Shown piece after piece: positions 29,003 to 41,224 of a stretch of 64,000 nt of DNA. Position 1 is the stretch's first letter. Each line of letters begins with the position of its first letter. The stretch is from the NCBI RefSeq assembly GCF_900115245.1, contig NZ_FOVT01000007.1, positions 1 through 64,000 of the forward strand, written 5' to 3'. Below the pieces are notes generated by a model. The model was not told the DNA's origin. It saw only the letters and a list, made by a program, of their open reading frames with translations, and searched no databases. A program made the position numbers and the translations under genes. This DNA comes from Mesorhizobium sp. NFR06. GTDB taxonomy: Bacteria > Pseudomonadota > Alphaproteobacteria > Rhizobiales > Rhizobiaceae.

Positions 29003-29473
29003 TCAGCTGGCCCAGCTAATGGTCTTGAAGATTAGATAGAGACCTACGCCGTCATCAGGAGGAGAACGGTCGGCTCCACAGGCGTTGCAAATCCGAGTCA
29101 CTACGGAGGTCAGTTCCCAGCCGAGTGCATTTAGATCATCGTCCTTCACATAGTCTTGGGTCAGCTCTTCAATGCCGTGCTTCTCACCGAAAGATCGAGC
29201 TGACTGGGCGTCGATTGTGAATTCGGGAGGCCATTTCGAATTTGCCCAGGCCCAGAGCCAATTGCCGGCTTTGGTGCTCGTAGACCCAGCAATCTGGATT
29301 TCCGAGACGACCTTGACGACGCCTTCTTCCGAGAAAAGGAGCTTTCCAGCCTTCAGGTCGTAGTCATAGCGGGACCAACTGCCGAGGCGAAAGTCATCCT
29401 GCAAGCGCTTGTTCTTTGTGCGCAGTTGTTCGAACGCTTCTTCGCACCAGGCGGCATACCAGTCTGGATCCAT
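29003..29473 (-). CDS. DUF6882 domain-containing protein
   Basis: A 156-residue acidic soluble protein. FSEEGVVKVVSEIQIAGS with GNWLWAWANSKWPP and the C-terminal CNACGADRSP segment match my recollection of DUF6882, of unknown function. GC content is clearly lower than in its neighbours, which suggests later acquisition. The ATG at 29471-29473 follows GGAGGGAGAG, an excellent ribosome site. It lies 35 bases downstream of the glpK stop on the same strand, so some read-through from the glycerol operon is possible. Confidence 0.7.
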   Translation of the reverse strand: MDPDWYAAWCEEAFEQLRTKNKRLQDDFRLGSWSRYDYDLKAGKLLFSEEGVVKVVSEIQIAGSTSTKAGNWLWAWANSKWPPEFTIDAQSARSFGEKHGIEELTQDYVKDDDLNALGWELTSVVTRICNACGADRSPPDDGVGLYLIFKTISWAS

Positions 29474-29507
29474 TCTCTCCCTCCGGCACTCACCGCCTGA
29501 CGGCTGC

Positions 29508-31001
29508 TTATTGCGCGCTCAGCGTTCTACGCACCGCATCGCGCCATCCGGCCAGCTTCGCCGAGCGCGTCGCTACATCCATTTCCGGCTTGAAGCGCCG
29601 GTCCAGCGCCCAGCTCTTGGCGAATTCCTTCGCTTTCGGCCACACGCCTGCCCTGGAGCCCGCAAGCCAGGCGGCGCCCAGCGCCGTCGTCTCCAGGATG
29701 GTTGGCCGATCGACCGGCGCGTCGAGAATGTCGGCGAGCCGCTGCATGGTCCAGTCGGAGGCCACCATGCCGCCATCGACCCGAAGCACCGTCTTGGCCG
29801 AGGCGCCTTTCCAGTCCTTGCGCATGGCGTCGAGCAAATCGCGCGTCTGGAAGGCAACCGATTCCAGCGCCGCGCGCGCGAACTCGGCCGGGCCTGAATT
29901 GCGCGTCAGCCCGAAGACGGCTCCGCGGGCATCCGCGTCCCAATGCGGCGCGCCGAGACCGACGAAGGCCGGCACCAGATAGACCTGCTGCGCGGGATCG
30001 GCGGCAGCAGCAAGCGCGCCGCTCTGCTCGGCCTTGCCGATCACCTTGATGCCGTCACGCAGCCACTGCACGGCGGCGCCCGCGATGAAGATCGAGCCTT
30101 CGAGCGCGTAAGTGGTCTTGCCATTCAGCCGGTAGGCGATGGTGGTGAGCAGACGATTCCTGGAGCGCACCAGGTCGGCGCCGGTGTTGAGCAGCGCGAA
30201 ACAGCCCGTGCCATAGGTCGATTTCATCATGCCCGGCTCAAAACAGGCCTGGCCGATGGTCGCCGCATGCTGGTCGCCTGCGACACCAAGGATCCGCATT
30301 TCCGCGCCGAAGAGGCTCTTCTCGGTAACGCCGAAATCATCGGCGCAGTCCTTCACCTGCGGCAGGATCGCGGCCGGTATGTTCAGGATCGAGAGCAACT
30401 CGTCATCCCAAGCGTTCTTCTCGATGTTATAGACCAGCGTTCGCGAGGCATTGGTGGCGTCGGTGGCGTGCACTTGGCCAGCGGTCAGGCGCCAGATGAG
30501 GAAGCTGTCGATGGTGCCGGCGAGCAGCTCGCCCTTTTCGGCGCGCTTCCTCGCCCCTTTCACCTTGTCCAGCATCCAGGCGATCTTGGTGCCGGAGAAA
30601 TAGGGATCGAGCAGCAGGCCGGTCTTGCGGGTGAATGTCTTCTCGAGCCCCTGCTTCTTCAGTTTCTGGCAGAGCGGCGCGGTGCGCCTGTCCTGCCAGA
30701 CGATCGCGTTGTGGATCGGCTTGCCCGTCGCCTTGTCCCAGATGACCACGGTCTCGCGCTGGTTGGTGATGCCGATAGCGGCCACATCCGCGGCCGTGCG
30801 GCCGGCGGCTTTCAACGCCGATTTCACCGTGGCCAGAACGCTCGCCCAGATGTCTTCCGGATCGTGCTCCACCCAGCCGGAAGCGGGATAGTGCTGCGCG
30901 AATTCCTGCTGCCCGGTGCCGGCGACTTTCATCCTGTCGTCGAACAGGAGCGCCCGGGTCGATGTCGTCCCCTGGTCGATAGCCAGCACAAAACCGCTCA
31001 T
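29508..31001 (-). CDS. glpK: Glycerol kinase
   Basis: A 497-residue FGGY-family kinase that phosphorylates glycerol to sn-glycerol-3-phosphate. [15 protein letters not shown] at the N terminus is the phosphate-binding motif, and [28 protein letters not shown] and the [10 protein letters not shown] adenosine motif are typical of GlpK. It is the last gene of the glycerol cluster, 89 bases after glpV, with an intercistronic hairpin in between, so its expression is probably lower than or separate from that of the transporter. Confidence 0.96.
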   Translation of the reverse strand: MSGFVLAIDQGTTSTRALLFDDRMKVAGTGQQEFAQHYPASGWVEHDPEDIWASVLATVKSALKAAGRTAADVAAIGITNQRETVVIWDKATGKPIHNAIVWQDRRTAPLCQKLKKQGLEKTFTRKTGLLLDPYFSGTKIAWMLDKVKGARKRAEKGELLAGTIDSFLIWRLTAGQVHATDATNASRTLVYNIEKNAWDDELLSILNIPAAILPQVKDCADDFGVTEKSLFGAEMRILGVAGDQHAATIGQACFEPGMMKSTYGTGCFALLNTGADLVRSRNRLLTTIAYRLNGKTTYALEGSIFIAGAAVQWLRDGIKVIGKAEQSGALAAAADPAQQVYLVPAFVGLGAPHWDADARGAVFGLTRNSGPAEFARAALESVAFQTRDLLDAMRKDWKGASAKTVLRVDGGMVASDWTMQRLADILDAPVDRPTILETTALGAAWLAGSRAGVWPKAKEFAKSWALDRRFKPEMDVATRSAKLAGWRDAVRRTLSAQ

Positions 31002-31024
31002 TCCGCTCCTCCACTTTCATGCAA

Positions 31025-31053
31025 CAGGGGAGACGGCAACGCCGCCTCCCCTG
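31025..31053 (-). terminator. Intercistronic hairpin between glpV and glpK
   Basis: A 13-base stem with one mismatch (CAGGGGAGACGGC against GCCGCCTCCCCTG) encloses an AAC loop. It lies 38 bases after glpV and has no U-run, so it is more likely an mRNA-stabilising or attenuating structure than a full terminator. Confidence 0.55.
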
Positions 31054-31090
31054 CATTTCCTACATGGGCGAGCACGCCCACGTCATGCCG

Positions 31091-32818
<1,728 letters not shown>

Positions 32819-32860
32819 GTGTCTCCTCCAGTCTTCGGTTTGTTTCAAGTGCGATCCGTG

Positions 32861-32882
32861 GCGGCCGCCAGCACGCGGCCGC
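32861..32882 (-). other. Hairpin between glpU and glpV
   Basis: GCGGCCGC occurs twice (32861-32868 and 32875-32882), separated by six bases, and can pair as an eight-base stem. It lies in the 81-base gap just upstream of the binding-protein gene and may protect its mRNA. Confidence 0.4.
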
Positions 32883-32899
32883 TCCGGCTATTTCCCCCT

Positions 32900-33187
32900 C
32901 TATACGTATCGGAACACGCCAATGGCGTAGACCACGGAGAGAGCGAGAGCCCACCACAGGTTGGGTCCTATCAGACCCAGCCAAGCGAGATGGATGAAGG
33001 CGCTGCCGAGCAGCGACAGGAAAAGGCGGTCGCCGCGCGTCGTCTCGAAGCGCAGCACGCCAATGCGCGGATTGCCGCCGGGCGAGACATATTCCCAAAC
33101 GCCCATTCCGCAGAGCATCAGCGCAATGACGATGAAGAAGGCGGCCGTCGGCCACGTCCACGCCATCCAGGAGAAGTCGAGGTTCAT
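32900..33187 (-). CDS. glpU: Small membrane component of the glycerol ABC transporter (DUF2160)
   Basis: A 95-residue protein with two or three hydrophobic helices (about 10-33, 55-72, 75-94) and the WEYVSPGGNPRIGVLRFETTRGDR loop characteristic of DUF2160. In Rhizobium the GlpU protein of the glycerol importer is of this family. It lies 3 bases after glpQ, so it is co-translated with the permeases. Its role in transport is not established. Confidence 0.9.
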   Translation of the reverse strand: MNLDFSWMAWTWPTAAFFIVIALMLCGMGVWEYVSPGGNPRIGVLRFETTRGDRLFLSLLGSAFIHLAWLGLIGPNLWWALALSVVYAIGVFRYV

Positions 33188-33190
33188 GGC

Positions 33191-34099
<909 letters not shown>

Positions 34100-34100
34100 C

Positions 34101-34967
<867 letters not shown>

Positions 34968-36035
34968 CTATGCCCCCATCTCGACGCGCCACGAATCGGC
35001 ATAGATGTTGATCCCCGCGGGATCGAAGCGAACCTTCGGTTCGGCCGGGACCTCGTCGTCCTCGCCGATCACCGCGGCTATCTCCCTGCCTTCAAGGTTG
35101 GCGCGCACGACCTTGTGGCGGCCGACGTCCTCGACCTTACTGACCTGGACGGTCATGCCTTCGCGGCCGAGTCGCACATATTCGGGGCGGATGCCGAGCT
35201 CGACGGTCCCGGCTCCGGCCTTCGGCACGCCGGGCAGCTCGATGCGCTGCGCGCCGAGCATCGCCGTCTTGCCTTCGAGGGCAACCGGCAGAACGTTCAT
35301 ACCCGGCGAACCGATGAAATAGCCGACGAAGGTGTGGCGCGGCCGCTCGAAGAGTTCCGCCGGCGTGCCGATCTGCACGATCTCGCCGTCATACATCACC
35401 ACCACGCGGTCGGCGAAGGTCAGCGCTTCGGTCTGGTCATGCGTGACATAGACCATGGTGTAGCCGAAGCGGCGGTGCAGTTGCTTCAGCTGCGAGCGCA
35501 GCACCCACTTCATGTGCGGGTCGATGACGGTCAGCGGTTCGTCGAACAGGATGGCGTTGACGTCTGAGCGCACCAGGCCGCGTCCAAGCGAGATCTTCTG
35601 CTTCTGGTCGGCGGTGAGCCCGCGTGCCTTCTTCTTCGCCATCGAGGCGAGATCGATCATGTCGAGCGTCTCGCGCACCTTGCGGTCGATGTCGGCCTCC
35701 GGGACGCGGCGATTGCGCAGCGGGAAGGCCAGATTGTCGTAGACCGTCATGGTGTCGTAGATGACCGGGAACTGGAACACCTGAGCGATGTTGCGTTCCT
35801 GCGTCGACAGCCTGGTCACGTCCCTGCCGTTGAACAGAAGCCGGCCGTGCGAGGGGTAAAGCAACCCCGAAATGATGTTGAGCAAGGTGGTCTTGCCGCA
35901 GCCCGACGGCCCGAGCAGCGCATAGGCGCCGCCGTCCTCGAAGATGTGGTGCACTTCCTTCAGCGCGAAATCCGAGTCCTTCTGCGGATTGGGCAGGTAG
36001 GAGTGGCGTATGTGGTTGACGTCGATGCGCGCCAT
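34968..36035 (-). CDS. glpT: Glycerol ABC transporter ATP-binding protein with degenerate signature loop
   Basis: A 355-residue MalK-type ATPase. Walker A GPSGCGKTT (42-50), Q-loop VFQFP, Walker B ILFDEP (162-167) and the switch histidine in YVTHDQTEAL (His199) are intact. The signature (C) loop, normally LSGGQ, reads LTADQ (140-144). A TOBE-like domain occupies the C-terminal third. Paired with GlpS, whose C loop is perfect but whose switch histidine is missing, it should give one canonical and one degenerate ATP site. The name follows the Rhizobium glycerol locus and is not the E. coli GlpT antiporter. Confidence 0.92.
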   Translation of the reverse strand: MARIDVNHIRHSYLPNPQKDSDFALKEVHHIFEDGGAYALLGPSGCGKTTLLNIISGLLYPSHGRLLFNGRDVTRLSTQERNIAQVFQFPVIYDTMTVYDNLAFPLRNRRVPEADIDRKVRETLDMIDLASMAKKKARGLTADQKQKISLGRGLVRSDVNAILFDEPLTVIDPHMKWVLRSQLKQLHRRFGYTMVYVTHDQTEALTFADRVVVMYDGEIVQIGTPAELFERPRHTFVGYFIGSPGMNVLPVALEGKTAMLGAQRIELPGVPKAGAGTVELGIRPEYVRLGREGMTVQVSKVEDVGRHKVVRANLEGREIAAVIGEDDEVPAEPKVRFDPAGINIYADSWRVEMGA

Positions 36036-36045
36036 CGCTTCCTCC

Positions 36046-37128
36046 TCAGGCCGCCAGCTTCGACGCCGTCACGGCGCGGCCGTTCTGGTCGAACACCATG
36101 ATGTGGCGCGGATCGATGAACACCTCGACCTCGTCGTCGGTCTCGAAATCGAGGATGCCATGCGCCAGCATCACCCAACGCGCATCGGCGAAGTCGAGAT
36201 GAACGAAGCTTTCCGAGCCGGTGATCTCGGTGATGGTGACCTTCGCCCGCACCGGCACCGCACTGGCGTTCGGCCGCTCCAGCGACAGATGATGCGGCTG
36301 GAAGCCGATCGTGTAGCTGGCATCAGGAATGCCGAGCGATTCCGGCGGAACCGGCAGCTTGACGCCGCCTTCCAGCAGGAAATCCGACCCCTTCTTGGCC
36401 AGCACGATGGCGTTGAGCGGCGGGTCGGCGAAGGTCCGTGCCGTCACAAGATCGACCGGCTTGCGGAACACTTCGATGGTCGGGCCGAACTGGGTGACGC
36501 GGCCCTCGGAGAGCGTTGCCGTGTTGCCGCCGAGCAAAAGCGCCTCATGCGGCTCGGTCGTGGCATAGACGAAGATGGTGCCGGTGGTGGCAAAGATCTT
36601 CGGCAGCTCGGCCCGCAATTCCTCGCGCAGCTTGTAGTCGAGATTGGCCAGCGGCTCGTCGAGCAGCACCAGGCTGGCGTTCTTGACGATGGCGCGCGCG
36701 AGCGCCGTGCGCTGCTGCTGGCCGCCCGACAGGCTGAGCGGCGTGCGGTCGAGATAGGGCGTGAGCTTCAGCAGCGCCGCCGCGTTGCGCACCTCCCTGT
36801 CGATCTTGGCCCGATCGGTGCCGGCGACCCTGAGCGGCGAGGCGATGTTCTCGTAGACCGTCATCGCCGGATAGTTGATGAACTGCTGATAGACCATGGC
36901 GACGTTGCGCTTCTGCACCGGCAGGCCGGTGACGTCCTTGCCGTCGAACCAGACCGAGCCGGTGGAAGGCGTGTCGAGACCGGCCATCAGCCGCATCAGG
37001 CTGGTCTTGCCGGACAGCGTCGGCCCAAGCAAGACGTTCAGCGAGCCATGCCGAAGCGTCAGCGACACGTCGCGGATATGCTCCTGCGCGCCGACCGTCT
37101 TCGTCACGTTCCTCAGTTCCAGCATCAC
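36046..37128 (-). CDS. glpS: Glycerol ABC transporter ATP-binding protein lacking the switch histidine
   Basis: A 360-residue MalK-type ATPase. Walker A GPTLSGKTS (35-43), Q-loop VYQQFINYP, the C loop LSGGQQQR (133-140) and Walker B LVLLDEP are canonical. The switch (H) loop, normally VTHD, reads YATTEPHEAL, so Thr191 stands at the histidine position. The C-terminal domain resembles TOBE. It is 36 bases after glpD and 10 before glpT. See the GlpT entry for the predicted asymmetry. Confidence 0.92.
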   Translation of the reverse strand: MMLELRNVTKTVGAQEHIRDVSLTLRHGSLNVLLGPTLSGKTSLMRLMAGLDTPSTGSVWFDGKDVTGLPVQKRNVAMVYQQFINYPAMTVYENIASPLRVAGTDRAKIDREVRNAAALLKLTPYLDRTPLSLSGGQQQRTALARAIVKNASLVLLDEPLANLDYKLREELRAELPKIFATTGTIFVYATTEPHEALLLGGNTATLSEGRVTQFGPTIEVFRKPVDLVTARTFADPPLNAIVLAKKGSDFLLEGGVKLPVPPESLGIPDASYTIGFQPHHLSLERPNASAVPVRAKVTITEITGSESFVHLDFADARWVMLAHGILDFETDDEVEVFIDPRHIMVFDQNGRAVTASKLAA

Positions 37129-37164
37129 GCCTCCTCCCAGGCCTTGCGCATCAGCGGTCGATCT

Positions 37165-38703
37165 TCATTCCGCCGCAGCGACGTGGCGGCTGCTCAGCCC
37201 GCTCATGAATTCTTCCAGGGCCGCCGCCTCCTCGCGGCTGAAATGCAAGCCGCGCTTGGTGCGGCGCCACAGAACGTCGTCGGCGGTGACCGCCCATTCG
37301 TTTTCGGCCAGGTAACGAACTTCCGCCTCGAAAAGGTCGGCGCCGAAATTGCGGCCGAGATCGGCGTTCGACTTGGCAAGCCCGAGCAGCTGTTCGGCGC
37401 GCGTGCCGTAAAGCCGGGTGAGCCGGCGCGCCAGCCGCTGGTCGAGGAACGGATAGGCGTTCTTCAGCCGGGCGACCTGTGCATCGAAACCGGTGGCCGC
37501 AAAATCGCCGCCCGGCAGCGGCGCGTCGTGCGTCCACGGCTTGCCGCGCTTGCCAAGAAAACCTTCGATCTTCTCCAGCATCGATTCCGCCAGCCGGCGG
37601 AACGTCGTGATCTTGCCGCCGAATGAGTTGAGCAAGGGGGCCGCTCCCTCCCCGGCTTCGGCCTTCAGCACATAGTCGCGCGTCGCTTCCTGCGCTTTGG
37701 AGGCGCCGTCGTCATAGAGCGGGCGCACCGCCGAGTAGGTCCAGACTATGTCGGAGCGATTGACCGGTTGCGCGAAATATTCGCTTGCCGCGGCGCACAG
37801 ATAGTCGATCTCGGCGTCGCTGATCTTCACGTCATGCGGATCGCCGGGATAGTCGCGATCGGTGGTGCCGATCAGCGTGAATTCTTCCTCGTAGGGAATG
37901 GCGAAGATGATGCGGCCATCCTTGTTCTGAAAGAAATAGGCGCGCGGATCGTCGAACTTCTTGCCTATGACGATGTGGCTGCCCTGCACCAGGCGGACGT
38001 TGTGGACGTCGTTCTGGCCGACCGCCGTCTGCAGCACTTGATCGACCCAGGGGCCGGCGGCGTTGACGAGAAGCCTGGCACGAACCTCTCCGGTTTCACC
38101 GGTAAGCACATTCTGCACTTTTATGATCCAAAGCCCGCTGTCCCGCCGCGCGCTGACGACCTTGGTGCGAGTGCGGATGGTCGCGCCGCGGTCGGCCGCG
38201 TCGCGGGCATTGAGCGCCACCAGGCGGGCATCGTTGACCCAGCCGTCCGAATATTCGAACGCCTTGCGAAACAGTGGCTTCAGCGGCTTGCCGGCCGGAT
38301 CGCGCGCCATGTCCAGGGTCTTCGTCGGCGGCAGCAGCTTGCGACCACCGATATGATCGTAGAGGAACAACCCGAGCCGGATCAGCCAGGCGGGCCGCTG
38401 CCCCTTGGCGTAAGGCAGCACGAAGCGCATCGGCCAGATGATGTGCGGCGCGTTCTTCCACAGCACCTCGCGCTCCATCAGCGCTTCGCGCACCAGCCGG
38501 AACTCGTAAAATTCGAGATAGCGAAGGCCGCCATGGATGAGCTTCGTCGAGCCTGACGAGGTGCCGCTGGCCAGATCGTTCATCTCGGCGAGGTATACTG
38601 AAAATCCGCGGCCAACGGCGTCGCGGGCGATGCCGCAGCCATTGATGCCGCCGCCTATGACGAAAATGTCATGGATCGGAGATGCGTCCAAAGATTCCTC
38701 CAA
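37165..38703 (-). CDS. glpD: Glycerol-3-phosphate dehydrogenase (FAD-dependent, aerobic type)
   Basis: A 512-residue flavoprotein that oxidises glycerol-3-phosphate to dihydroxyacetone phosphate and passes electrons to quinone. The dinucleotide-binding motif FVIGGGINGCGIARDA is at residues 14-29, followed by NDLASGTSSGSTKLIHGGLRYLE, the GlpD hallmark. Length is normal. It is the first structural gene of the glycerol operon, with GlpR-like half-sites in the 115-base gap upstream. Confidence 0.96.
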   Translation of the reverse strand: MEESLDASPIHDIFVIGGGINGCGIARDAVGRGFSVYLAEMNDLASGTSSGSTKLIHGGLRYLEFYEFRLVREALMEREVLWKNAPHIIWPMRFVLPYAKGQRPAWLIRLGLFLYDHIGGRKLLPPTKTLDMARDPAGKPLKPLFRKAFEYSDGWVNDARLVALNARDAADRGATIRTRTKVVSARRDSGLWIIKVQNVLTGETGEVRARLLVNAAGPWVDQVLQTAVGQNDVHNVRLVQGSHIVIGKKFDDPRAYFFQNKDGRIIFAIPYEEEFTLIGTTDRDYPGDPHDVKISDAEIDYLCAAASEYFAQPVNRSDIVWTYSAVRPLYDDGASKAQEATRDYVLKAEAGEGAAPLLNSFGGKITTFRRLAESMLEKIEGFLGKRGKPWTHDAPLPGGDFAATGFDAQVARLKNAYPFLDQRLARRLTRLYGTRAEQLLGLAKSNADLGRNFGADLFEAEVRYLAENEWAVTADDVLWRRTKRGLHFSREEAAALEEFMSGLSSRHVAAAE

Positions 38704-38729
38704 CGATTTCGCATTGCACCACTTTTGTG

Positions 38730-38784
38730 TTTTTACGAAACCGTGACGGAATTATTTCGAACTCAAACCGAATGTCAAACGAAA
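38730..38784 (-). promoter_or_regulatory. Candidate GlpR operator region upstream of glpD
   Basis: Three related half-sites lie in this stretch: TTTTTACGAAA (38730-38740), TTTCGAA (38755-38761) and AAACGAAA (38777-38784). The core TTTCG/CGAAA recurs upstream of glpR, which fits one repressor acting on both. Binding by GlpR is inferred. Confidence 0.5.
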
Positions 38785-38818
38785 TATCACTGCCGTGTGA
38801 GACAGCCGTGATACGAGC

Positions 38819-39586
38819 CTAATCGAGCGCCGTCTCGATCAGTCGGACCTCGGTCTCCTCGCAGATCTTACGGATCGAAGCAATTTCGCAACGATCTGTG
38901 ATGAAGGTATTCACCTGCGAGAGGTGGCCGATCCGAACCGGCGCCGTGCGCTCGAATTTGGTCCGGTCGGAGACCAGAATGACGTGGCGGGCATTGGCGA
39001 TGATGGCCTGCGCCACCTTCACCTCGCGGAAATCGAAGTCGAGCAGCGCGCCGTCATGGTCGATCGCCGAAGCGCCGATGACGGCGTAATCAACCTTGAA
39101 CTGGCGAATGAAATCGACCGCCGCTTCGCCGACGACGCCGCCGTCGGAGCCACGCACCACGCCTCCGGCGATCACCACCTCGATCGTAGGATAAATGCGC
39201 ATCCTGTTGGCAACATTGATGTTATTGGTGATGACCATGAGCCCGTTATGGCCGAGAAGCGCCTTGCTGACGGCCTCGGTGGTGGTGCCGATATTGATGA
39301 ACAGCGACGCATTGTCGGGGATCAGCCGCGCCGCCGCGCTACCGATCGCCTCCTTCTCCTCGGCGGCAATCTTGCGCCGCGCCTCATACTCCATGTTCTC
39401 GATGCCGGACGGGAACAGCGCGCCGCCATGGATACGGGTCAGCAGGCGCTGATCGCAAAGATCGTTGAGGTCCTTGCGGATCGTCTGCGGCGTCACATTG
39501 AAATGCGTCGCGAGGTCATCGACCAGAATCCGGCCATGGTCTTTCGCCATCTGGATGATCTCGGCATGTCGTGGCGAAAGAAACAT
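38819..39586 (-). CDS. glpR: DeoR-family transcriptional regulator of glycerol metabolism
   Basis: A 255-residue DeoR-type repressor. The N-terminal winged helix reads VDDLATHFNVTPQTIRKDLNDLCDQRLLTRIHGGA, and the C-terminal DeoRC sugar-phosphate sensor domain contains INIGTTTEAVSKAL and GGVVRGSDGGVVGE. The ligand is expected to be glycerol-3-phosphate. It heads the glycerol cluster and lies 115 bases upstream of glpD on the same strand; TTTTCGTTT-type repeats in both upstream regions suggest autoregulation. Confidence 0.92.
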   Translation of the reverse strand: MFLSPRHAEIIQMAKDHGRILVDDLATHFNVTPQTIRKDLNDLCDQRLLTRIHGGALFPSGIENMEYEARRKIAAEEKEAIGSAAARLIPDNASLFINIGTTTEAVSKALLGHNGLMVITNNINVANRMRIYPTIEVVIAGGVVRGSDGGVVGEAAVDFIRQFKVDYAVIGASAIDHDGALLDFDFREVKVAQAIIANARHVILVSDRTKFERTAPVRIGHLSQVNTFITDRCEIASIRKICEETEVRLIETALD

Positions 39587-39600
39587 CGCGCGTCCTCCCG

Positions 39601-39635
39601 TTTTCGTTTTTTCCGTCTATACCGGAAAACGAAAG
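39601..39635 (-). promoter_or_regulatory. Inverted repeat upstream of glpR, candidate GlpR operator
   Basis: TTTTCGTTTTTTCCG (39601-39615) faces CGGAAAACGAAAG (39623-39635) around a seven-base spacer, forming an imperfect dyad 15 bases upstream of the glpR start. The TTTCG/CGAAA core is shared with the region before glpD. Confidence 0.6.
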
Positions 39636-39711
39636 CGAAGAAAAGGCATAAGCCGGCTAACGAAAATCACCTGATTGCAAAAGGCAAACCCATGCGTAAC
39701 ACGTCTCCTCT

Positions 39712-41124
39712 TCAGGACGGGCGTCGGGCAATTTCGGTTATGACGTCGAACGCCGCGTCGACATCGGCTGCCGTCGACTCGAACTGCCCGGCCTGGAAGC
39801 GGATCGCCACGCGCCCGTCGACCCGCGTTTGCGTCAGGTAAATGCGGCCATCGGCATTGATGGCATCGACCAGGCGCAGATTGTGCTCGTCAGGGTCGAT
39901 GCCGGCTCCCGCGCGATGCCGGAACGAGAAAAGCGACAGCATCGGCTCGCTGCTGAGCTCGAAATCCGCTTCCTTGGCCAGCCGCGCGGCAAGCCCTTCG
40001 CTCCAGGCGACATGGTTGCGGATCATTTCACGCAAGCCCTCAAGACCATGGGCGCGCAGCAGGAACCACAGTTTCAACGCGCGGAAGCGACGCCCGAGCG
40101 GCACCGACCATTCCGAATAGTTGATGATACCGTCATGACCTCGGGTCTTCAGATAATCCGGCTTGATAGCCAGCGTGCGCACCAGGTCTTCCGGCTGGCG
40201 CACGAACTGGATCGAGCAATCGAACTGGGCGCCTAGCCATTTGTGGGGATTGAAGACGATCGAGTCGGCGCCTTCGACGCCGGCCCAGAAATGCCGGTAT
40301 TCCGGACAGATCATCGCCGATCCCGCCCAGGCCGCGTCGACATGCAGGTAAAGCCCATGCCGCTTCGCGACCGCGGCCACCGCCGCGATGTCGTCCGTGC
40401 CGCCCGTGCTCGTGCCACCGACGCAGGCGATGATGCCGGCAGGCAGCATGCCGGCTTTGCGATCGGCAACGATCGCTGCCTCCAGCGCCGCCGTGTCCAT
40501 GGCGCGGAAGCGCCCGCTAACCGGGATGCGGACGAGATTTTCCTCGCCGATGCCGGAGACCCAGATGGCGCGGTCGATCGATGTATGGACCTGGTCGGAG
40601 GAATAGACGCGCAACCTGCCCTGCCCCGCCAAGCCCTTTTTGTTGCCCTGCCAGTCGAGTGCCCGCTCGCGCATGGTCAGCACCGCGGCAAGCGTCGCCG
40701 ACGAAGCCGAATCCTGGATGACGCCGGAAAAGCCTTCGGGCAGGCCGAGCGCCTGTCGCATCCAGTCGACGATGCGTGTCTCGAGCTCCGTCGCCGCCGG
40801 CGAGGTCTGCCACAGCATGCACTGCGCGGCCATCGCCGAGACCAGATACTCCGCCACGACAGAAACCGGCGCCGCATTGGCTGGAAAATAGGCGAAGAAG
40901 CGCGGATGCTGCCAATGCGTCATGCCCGGCACAATCTTGGCTTCGAAATCGGCGAAGATCTTCTCCATCGGCTCGGGCATTTCGGGCGGCGAGGCCTCGA
41001 TGCTCCTGAAAATCTCCCCCGGCGCGATTGCCGGCCGCACCGGGCGGTCGCGCAGTCCGGCACGGTAATCGGCGCCCCAGTCCGCCGCCCGCCTCGACCA
41101 GTCGCGGAATTCCTCATTGTCCAT
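39712..41124 (-). CDS. PLP-dependent group II amino acid decarboxylase
   Basis: A 470-residue enzyme related to aromatic-L-amino-acid (DOPA/tryptophan) decarboxylases. The PLP lysine is in the motif VFNPHKWLGAQFDC; HVDAAWAGSA carries the Asp that pairs with the pyridine nitrogen, and THWQHPRFFAYFPAN and QDSASSATLAAVLTMRERA are typical of the aromatic group. The natural substrate (tryptophan, tyrosine, phenylalanine or another amino acid) cannot be read from sequence. It is a single gene between glpR and the Anbu cluster, with a TTAAC/GTTAA dyad upstream, so it may be controlled by a LacI- or GntR-type regulator. Confidence 0.9.
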   Translation of the reverse strand: MDNEEFRDWSRRAADWGADYRAGLRDRPVRPAIAPGEIFRSIEASPPEMPEPMEKIFADFEAKIVPGMTHWQHPRFFAYFPANAAPVSVVAEYLVSAMAAQCMLWQTSPAATELETRIVDWMRQALGLPEGFSGVIQDSASSATLAAVLTMRERALDWQGNKKGLAGQGRLRVYSSDQVHTSIDRAIWVSGIGEENLVRIPVSGRFRAMDTAALEAAIVADRKAGMLPAGIIACVGGTSTGGTDDIAAVAAVAKRHGLYLHVDAAWAGSAMICPEYRHFWAGVEGADSIVFNPHKWLGAQFDCSIQFVRQPEDLVRTLAIKPDYLKTRGHDGIINYSEWSVPLGRRFRALKLWFLLRAHGLEGLREMIRNHVAWSEGLAARLAKEADFELSSEPMLSLFSFRHRAGAGIDPDEHNLRLVDAINADGRIYLTQTRVDGRVAIRFQAGQFESTAADVDAAFDVITEIARRPS

Positions 41125-41179
41125 ATTTACCTCCCAGCGGCGCTCCGACGCACCGGCAGCCTGACTGCTCCGTTTTTGA

Positions 41180-41191
41180 TTAACACGTTAA
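41180..41191 (-). promoter_or_regulatory. Palindromic operator-like site upstream of the decarboxylase
   Basis: TTAACACGTTAA is a perfect dyad (TTAAC-AC-GTTAA), 56 bases before the decarboxylase start. TTAAC/GTTAA half-sites are common for LacI-family regulators; the regulator is not identified here. Confidence 0.45.
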
Positions 41192-41209
41192 ATATAATGA
41201 GGCAACAAC

Positions 41210-41224
41210 GGGGCCGATGGCCCC
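41210..41224 (-). terminator. Possible terminator at the end of the Anbu gene
   Basis: GGGGCC-GAT-GGCCCC forms a six-base GC stem that touches the Anbu stop codon. The minus-strand continuation is GTTGTTG rather than a U-run, so this is weak. Confidence 0.35.
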
